Assembly (NCBI GenBank): GCA_963546185.1
Contig: CAUULU010000017.1
Span: 1-18,607, forward strand
From: JABCPO02 sp963546185
GTDB taxonomy: Bacteria; Bacillota; Clostridia; TANB77; CAG-508
Direction of reading: 5' to 3'
DNA length: 18,607 nucleotides
Part shown: piece after piece, positions 14,782-18,607 of the stretch
Layout: the number at the start of each line of letters is the position of its first letter
Position numbering within the stretch: position 1 is the stretch's first letter
Made by a program: the position numbers and the translations under genes
Notes under the pieces: model-generated
What the model was told of the DNA's origin: nothing
What the model saw: only the letters and a program-made list of their open reading frames with translations
Databases searched by the model: none

Positions 14782-15800
14782 ATGGAAAAAATACAAAAAC
14801 TTGAAGAGTTTGTTGAAATATTAAAAAAAGAAATTAGTATAAGTGAGACAATAATATTAACAGCACATAGAGATCCAGATGGTGATGCTATAGGTTCAGT
14901 ACTTGCAATGCAAGAAGCATTACAAAATATAGGGAAATATGTAGACATAGTTTTAGATGAAATGCCAAAAGTATTTTTAGAATTAAAAAATAGTGATAAG
15001 ATATTAAGAGTTGATGAATTTGAAAAATCGAATAAGAAATATGATTTAGCAATATTTTTAGACAATAATAGTAAGAAAAGTTTTTTAGTTCCAGATAATA
15101 TTTTAGAAAGAGCAAAAAAGAGTATAAACATTGATCACCATATAGGTGGAAATATATTTACAGATATAATGTATGTAGAAGAAGAATCCCCAGCAGTATG
15201 TGAAACAGTGTATAAGATATTGAAAAAATTAGAATATGAGATAACTTATGATATAATGAAGGCAATAATTATTGGTGTAATAACAGATACAGGCCGGATT
15301 TAGATATGAAGGTACATCTGAAACAACTTTTGATATAGGGAAAGAAGCTATAAGAAAAGGTATAAAAGTATATGAAATATATGAAAAATATTTAAATACA
15401 AAAACAAGACAAGGATTTGCATTGCAAAGAAAAGCAGTTGAAAGATTAAGATTCTATTTAGATGGAAAAATTGCAATAACATATGTAGATGAAAAAGATG
15501 AAGAATATATGAATATATCAAAAGGGGATTCTGATGGAATAGCCAATGTTATAAGAGATATTGAAGGGGTTGAACTTGCAATATTTTTAAGAGAAGAAAA
15601 AGGAGAAACAAAAGCATCTATAAGATCGAAAAATAGTATAGAATATATAAGTTCGAGAGAATTTGCGACTATATATGGCCGGAGGAGGTCATAAAGGTTC
15701 TGGTGGTTTTAGAATAGAAGGAAGACCAGCAGATAATCTTAAAATGGTTATAGAAGATGCAATAGAATTTGTAACTAAGGCAAGTGAGAATAATAAGTAA
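14782..15800 (+). CDS. nrnA: DHH/DHHA1 phosphoesterase (NrnA/GdpP-type); needs two +1 recodings
   Basis: Manganese-dependent phosphoesterase of the NrnA type, which degrades short RNA (nanoRNA) and pAp and in some species acts on pApA. With +1 shifts at 15295 and 15680 it has 338 residues, near the usual 310-330. Motifs in order: TAHRDPDGDAIGS (about 28-39), YDLAIFLDNN, NIDHH with the DHH triad about 118-120, GVITDTG then GGFRYEGTS across the first shift, and the DHHA1 signature YGGGGHKGSGGF across the second. Frame zero stops one codon after the first CGG. I prefer the ATG at 14782 (GAGG six bases before) to the GTG at 14776. The stop overlaps the truB start (TAATG). Both shifts lie in glycine motifs required for activity, so the gene has no obvious product without recoding. 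Confidence 0.92.
15295..15298 (+). other. Recoding site 4: GGC-C-GGA in nrnA (first)
   Basis: Frame zero reads ACA GGC CGG ATT TAG and stops. Skipping C15295 gives T-G-G-F-R-Y, the conserved DTGGFRY motif. Confidence 0.88.
15680..15683 (+). other. Recoding site 5: GGC-C-GGA in nrnA (second)
   Basis: The frame before it reads TAT GGC CGG AGG AGG TCA TAA. Skipping C15680 gives Y-G-G-G-G-H-K, the DHHA1 glycine signature. Confidence 0.88.
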
Positions 15801-16763
15801 TGAAAGATGGATTAATATTAGTATATAAGAGGAAAGGAAATACTTCTAGAAGAGTAGTAGAAAAGATTTCTAAAAAATATAATACAAAAGCAGGACATAT
15901 TGGAACATTAGATCCAATGGCTAAAGGATTATTACCTATTCTTGTAGGCAATAGTTGTAAATTATCTAAATATTTAATGGAACATGATAAAACATATTTA
16001 GTAGAAATGAAATTTGGATATCATACAGAAACTTTAGATATTGAAGGAAATATTTTAGAAGAAGATATACAATTTAGAGAAAATAATATTGTAGATAATG
16101 AATTTTTTGATAGAATTATAGCTGCAATGAAAAAAGAAATGGGGACTAAAAAACAAATACCACCAATATATTCAGCTAAAAAATTAAATGGGAATAAGCT
16201 ATATGAAATAGCTAGAAAAGATAAAGAAAAAGCTATAGAAATGGCAAAGGAAAAAGCAAAAGAAATAACAATATATAATATGTATGATATATCTTTAAAA
16301 GAACTATGGGATAATAATCCCAAAGATATTATACTTAGCTTTAAAGTAGAATGTTCATCTGGTACATATATAAGAAGTTTAGTACGAGATATAGCAGAAA
16401 ATATGCAGACAATAGCAGTAATGACAGACCTTAAAAGAATTACTGTTGGAGAATATAGTTTTGATTATGAAGAGATTGATGAAGATAATGATGAAGATTC
16501 ACAAAAAGAAGTAGATGAAATAATCTTAAAAGAATATACAGAAGAAGAAGTATTAAAACATAATTTTAAAAATAGTATTAATTTAGATAAAAATAGGAAA
16601 AAAGCATTTTTAGTAGGACTTTCAACAAGGATAGATACAAATAGGTATAGTGATGGTATATATTTAGTAAGTATTGAAGATGAGATTATAGGACTTCGGA
16701 GAAATAAGAGATGGGGAAATAAGAAGGAAGTTCGTAGTAAAGAAATATGCTAAACAAGGGTAA
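15800..16763 (+). CDS. truB: tRNA pseudouridine(55) synthase; C-terminal tail by +1 recoding
   Basis: Makes pseudouridine 55 in the T loop of tRNAs. Catalytic Asp38 lies in GHIGTLDPMAKGLLPILVG; other motifs are YLVEMKFGYHTETLDIEG, QIPPIYSAKKLNGNKLYEIAR (split by basic residues), and VECSSGTYIRSLVRDIA. Frame zero ends 18 codons after the CGG at 16697 with a basic tail, RRNKRWGNKKEVRSKEIC. Skipping the C gives GLGEIRDGEIRRKFVVKKYA, which fits the usual TruB/PUA-like ending (G-hydrophobic-G-x-hydrophobic-x-D-G), and total length 320. This is the one site where both frames give near-equal products, 317 or 320. The recoded stop at 16761-16763 lies two bases before prmC; the frame-zero stop is at about 16751. 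The start overlaps the nrnA stop. Confidence 0.92.
16697..16700 (+). other. Recoding site 6: CTT-C-GGA in truB
   Basis: Frame zero reads GGA CTT CGG AGA AAT; skipping C16697 gives G-L-G-E-I-R-D-G-E, the expected C-terminal strand of TruB. Confidence 0.7.
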
Positions 16764-16765
16764 AA

Positions 16766-17596
16766 ATGAAAATATATGAAATGTTAAAAGAAGCTAATGA
16801 AAAAGCAAGAAAAGCAAATATAGAAGAATATGAACTGAAAGTAAGATATATATTTGAAGATCTTTTTAAAGAAAAAGAAGTAGATGAAAAAGAATTTTTA
16901 GATGCAATTGATAAACTATGTGAAGGATATCCATATCAATATATAACAAAAAATGCAAACTTTTTTGGTTATGATATATATGTAGATGAAAATGTCCTTA
17001 TACCAAGACTTGATACAGAAATACTTGCAGATTGTATATGTAGACATATAGAAGAAAAGTATGATAAGAAAGATAGTATAAGAATATTAGAAATAGGTGT
17101 GGGAAGTGGAGCAGTAATAGTTGCAATATTAAAAAGATTAGAAGAATATAATAATATAATCATTGATGGTATAGATATATCTAAAGGAGCAATAGAGGTT
17201 GCAAAGAAAAATATAGAAAGATATAATCTTGAAAATAAGGTAAATATATATATGAAAGATATATTAAATGAAGAGATTGAAGAAAAATATGATATAATAT
17301 ATTCAAATCCACCATATTTAACTTCAGATGAAATGGGAGAGATACCAGATGATGTAAGAAAAGAACCAAGTTTAGCATTATATGGTGGAGAAGATGGTTT
17401 AGAGTATTATAGAAGAATAATTGGAATAATAACAAAAAATAATAATTTAAAAGAAGATGGAAAGCTTTTTTTAGAGATAGGGTATATGCAAAAACAAGAA
17501 GTATTTGATATAGCAAAAGAAAATAGATATAGTGAAGAAAATATTTCTTGTATAAAAGATTTAGAAAATAGGGATAGAGTAATAATATTATGCTAA
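16766..17596 (+). CDS. prmC: Peptide chain release factor N5-glutamine methyltransferase
   Basis: S-adenosylmethionine-dependent enzyme that methylates the Gln of the GGQ motif in release factors RF1 and RF2. The 276 residues are of normal length. The N-terminal helical part that grips the factor ends with GYPYQYITKNANFFG (about 54-68) and VLIPRLDTE (77-85). The SAM-binding motif is ILEIGVGSGAVIVA (107-120), the acidic end of the next strand is DGIDIS, and the catalytic NPPYLTSDE begins at 181. LALYGGEDGLEYYRRI is also typical. It has no CGG codon. It begins two bases after the recoded truB stop and its own stop overlaps the whiA start (ATGCTAA). In most bacteria prmC follows prfA; here it does not. 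Confidence 0.93.
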   Translation: MKIYEMLKEANEKARKANIEEYELKVRYIFEDLFKEKEVDEKEFLDAIDKLCEGYPYQYITKNANFFGYDIYVDENVLIPRLDTEILADCICRHIEEKYDKKDSIRILEIGVGSGAVIVAILKRLEEYNNIIIDGIDISKGAIEVAKKNIERYNLENKVNIYMKDILNEEIEEKYDIIYSNPPYLTSDEMGEIPDDVRKEPSLALYGGEDGLEYYRRIIGIITKNNNLKEDGKLFLEIGYMQKQEVFDIAKENRYSEENISCIKDLENRDRVIILC

Positions 17597-18401
17597 AAAA
17601 AGAACAATTAATTTTAGAAATAATAGAAAAAAATATTAATACAAAAGCAAATACATATATAGAAAATTTATCACTTTTACTTGGGATGATGATAGGCAAA
17701 GATTATATAAAATATAATAAAGAGATAAATAAAAATGAGAGTATAAAAACAGATAAAGAAAATTTAAAACAAAGGATATGTAGATATATAAGAAGTATAT
17801 GTAATGAGATAGGTATAAATAATTTAGAAGAATTAGAAAAAATATATGGATATAATTATGAATATATAGAATTAAATATTTTAAAAGGACTTTGTATAAC
17901 ACGGAATAAGTATAAGTAATATGGAAAAAAAATATGAAATCCGTTTAAGATATGTAAAAAAAATAGTAGCAATTGAAAAATTATTAAAAGATAATAATAT
18001 AGAATATACAGAAAATAATAATACATATATATTAACAAAAGGTGATAGTATTGCAGAGTTTTTAAGAATACTTAATTTAACAAATTTTCTTTTAAGATTT
18101 GAAGAAAAAAGAATACAAAAAGAATATATGAATAATTCAAATAGAGCTATTAATTTTGAAATAGCAAATATGGGAAAGATTATAAAAACATCAAGTGAAC
18201 AATTAGCATTATTTGAAAAATTAAGAAAAGAAGGAAAAGAAGGAATGCTAACCAAAAAACAAAAAGAGTTCTTAGATGTAAGGATTGAAAATCCAGATAT
18301 AAGTATTGGTGAGATTGCAAAAAAACTTCGGAATATCTAAAACTTCAGCATATAATAGGTATTTAGGTATAAAGAAAATATTGGAAAATAATAATAAATA
18401 A
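17590..18401 (+). CDS. whiA: DNA-binding regulator WhiA; needs two +1 recodings
   Basis: Homing-endonuclease-fold regulator, linked to sporulation in actinomycetes and to division and chromosome segregation in Firmicutes. With shifts at 17902 and 18329 the protein has 269 residues, somewhat shorter than the usual 300-320. The N-terminal third is divergent. The first shift restores LKGLCITGISISNMEKKYEI, the WhiA motif G-x-x-hydrophobic-x-x-G-S-I-S-x-P-x-K-x-Y. Then follow TKGDSIAEFLRILNLTNFLL, RFEEKRIQKEYMNNSNRAIN and FEIANMGKIIKTSSEQ, all close to WhiA. The second shift restores the C-terminal helix-turn-helix: ISIGEIAKKLGISKTSAYNR and the following YLGIKKI. Frame zero would give 109 residues; the shifted frame without the second event lacks the recognition helix. 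The ATG overlaps the prmC stop. A weak AGGGATAGAG precedes it. Confidence 0.87.
17902..17905 (+). other. Recoding site 7: ACA-C-GGA in whiA (first)
   Basis: Frame zero reads ACA CGG AAT AAG TAT AAG TAA and stops. Skipping C17902 gives T-G-I-S-I-S-N and leads into the frame that holds the rest of WhiA. Confidence 0.82.
18329..18332 (+). other. Recoding site 8: CTT-C-GGA in whiA (second)
   Basis: The frame before it reads CTT CGG AAT ATC TAA. Skipping C18329 gives L-G-I-S-K-T-S-A-Y-N-R, the recognition part of the helix-turn-helix. Confidence 0.85.
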
Positions 18402-18452
18402 TATAATTATAAGAAATAAAAAGGAAATAGAGGATAAAAAATAATATAATTA

Positions 18453-18607
18453 ATGAATAAAAATAAAGGTATAAAAGATAATAATAAATTAGATAAAGAA
18501 AGAGAGACTAATAATATTAATATAGATAAAATTAAGAAAAAGGGAATATATATACATATTCCTTTTTGTAAACAAAAATGTGGATATTGTGATTTTCATT
18601 CATTTGC
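18453..18607 (+). CDS. hemW: Radical SAM protein HemW, 5' part only
   Basis: The window ends inside this gene. The visible 51 codons give a polar N-terminal stretch and then GIYIHIPFCKQKCGYCDFHS with the CxxxCxxC cluster motif (about residues 40-47) of the HemN/HemW radical SAM family. The C-x-Y-C-D-F variant is typical of HemW, a heme chaperone rather than the true coproporphyrinogen oxidase. The ATG at 18453 has only a distant purine stretch (GAGGA, about 19 bases upstream). The frame is open back to a TAA at 18435, with ATA codons at 18441 and 18444 better spaced from that purine stretch, so the start is uncertain. It lies 51 bases after whiA and probably belongs to the same operon. The roughly 30-residue polar lead before the domain is longer than usual. 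Confidence 0.85.
   Translation, partial: MNKNKGIKDNNKLDKERETNNINIDKIKKKGIYIHIPFCKQKCGYCDFHSF

Noticed and set aside
1703..18332. The broken genes as pseudogenes
   Set aside because: All eight breaks are the same one-base change in the same context, no other lesions are seen in the well-conserved families, and several genes are core functions. Independent decay would give mixed indels and stops.
1703..18332. A sequencing or assembly error that adds C before GGA
   Set aside because: Not excluded without reads, but the same hexamers (CTTGGA, GGCGGA, ACAGGA) occur elsewhere uninterrupted, sites lie on both coding senses, and the preceding bases vary. Kept as the main alternative.
1..18607. Reassignment of TGA to tryptophan (code 4), suggested because none of the accepted genes ends in TGA
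   Set aside because: No gene has an in-frame TGA, Trp is written TGG throughout, and avoidance of TGA as stop is common in AT-rich genomes.

Overview
The window is a very AT-rich stretch of a Gram-positive-type bacterial chromosome (I judge roughly a quarter G+C by eye, not counted). Veg, WhiA, ScpA, a sortase with a surface adhesin, a cohesin-like surface protein and a CBM25-like starch-binding module point to an uncultured Firmicute, most likely Clostridia-like. I see no phage, transposon, CRISPR, tRNA or rRNA.

The dominant signal is a translational one. Six of about 20 genes cannot be read in one frame, and all eight breaks have the same form. A single extra C sits directly in front of a GGA glycine codon, so the old frame meets CGG followed by A, and the conserved protein resumes in the +1 frame with glycine. 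The sites lie in the adhesin (1703), a CBM25-like protein on the minus strand (3354), recA (4321), nrnA (15295 and 15680), truB (16697) and whiA (17902 and 18329). Flanking sequence is intact in each gene and most of them are core genes. The same hexamers without the C occur elsewhere in correct frame, so neither pseudogenisation nor a simple sequence-context error explains the pattern easily. I read it as widespread +1 recoding at CGG-A: a quadruplet CGGA read as glycine, or a hungry or unassigned CGG codon. One gene (12537-13172) carries CGG-A in the same phase yet stays open in frame zero, and is the main counterexample.

Layout. 1-351: end of an unrecognised gene, with a terminator. 410-2597: a strong promoter, a leader hairpin, a sortase that seems to start at ATT, and its adhesin (thioester domain, SpaA-like domain, LPVTG). 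2664-3771 (minus): CBM25-like protein. 3937-7506: recA, recX, scpA and an M50 membrane protease (homologous recombination and chromosome condensation). 7585-7824: a 47-codon small gene with its own promoter and terminator. 7959-8768: cohesin-like anchored surface protein. 8856-9335 and 9489-9833 (minus): a secreted unknown protein and a Veg-family protein. 9834-10221: regulatory or RNA-like intergenic region. 10222-12431: the glycolytic pair gap-pgk. 12537-13172 (minus): membrane protein behind an operator-like dyad. 13328-18607: a NUDIX hydrolase, a membrane protein and a tightly packed operon nrnA-truB-prmC-whiA, then the start of hemW.

The operon from 14782 onward has overlapping or nearly touching stop and start codons and joins c-di-AMP/nanoRNA turnover, tRNA pseudouridylation, release-factor methylation and a sporulation/division-type regulator. 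Five of the eight recoding sites fall inside it, so its expression would depend heavily on the proposed mechanism.
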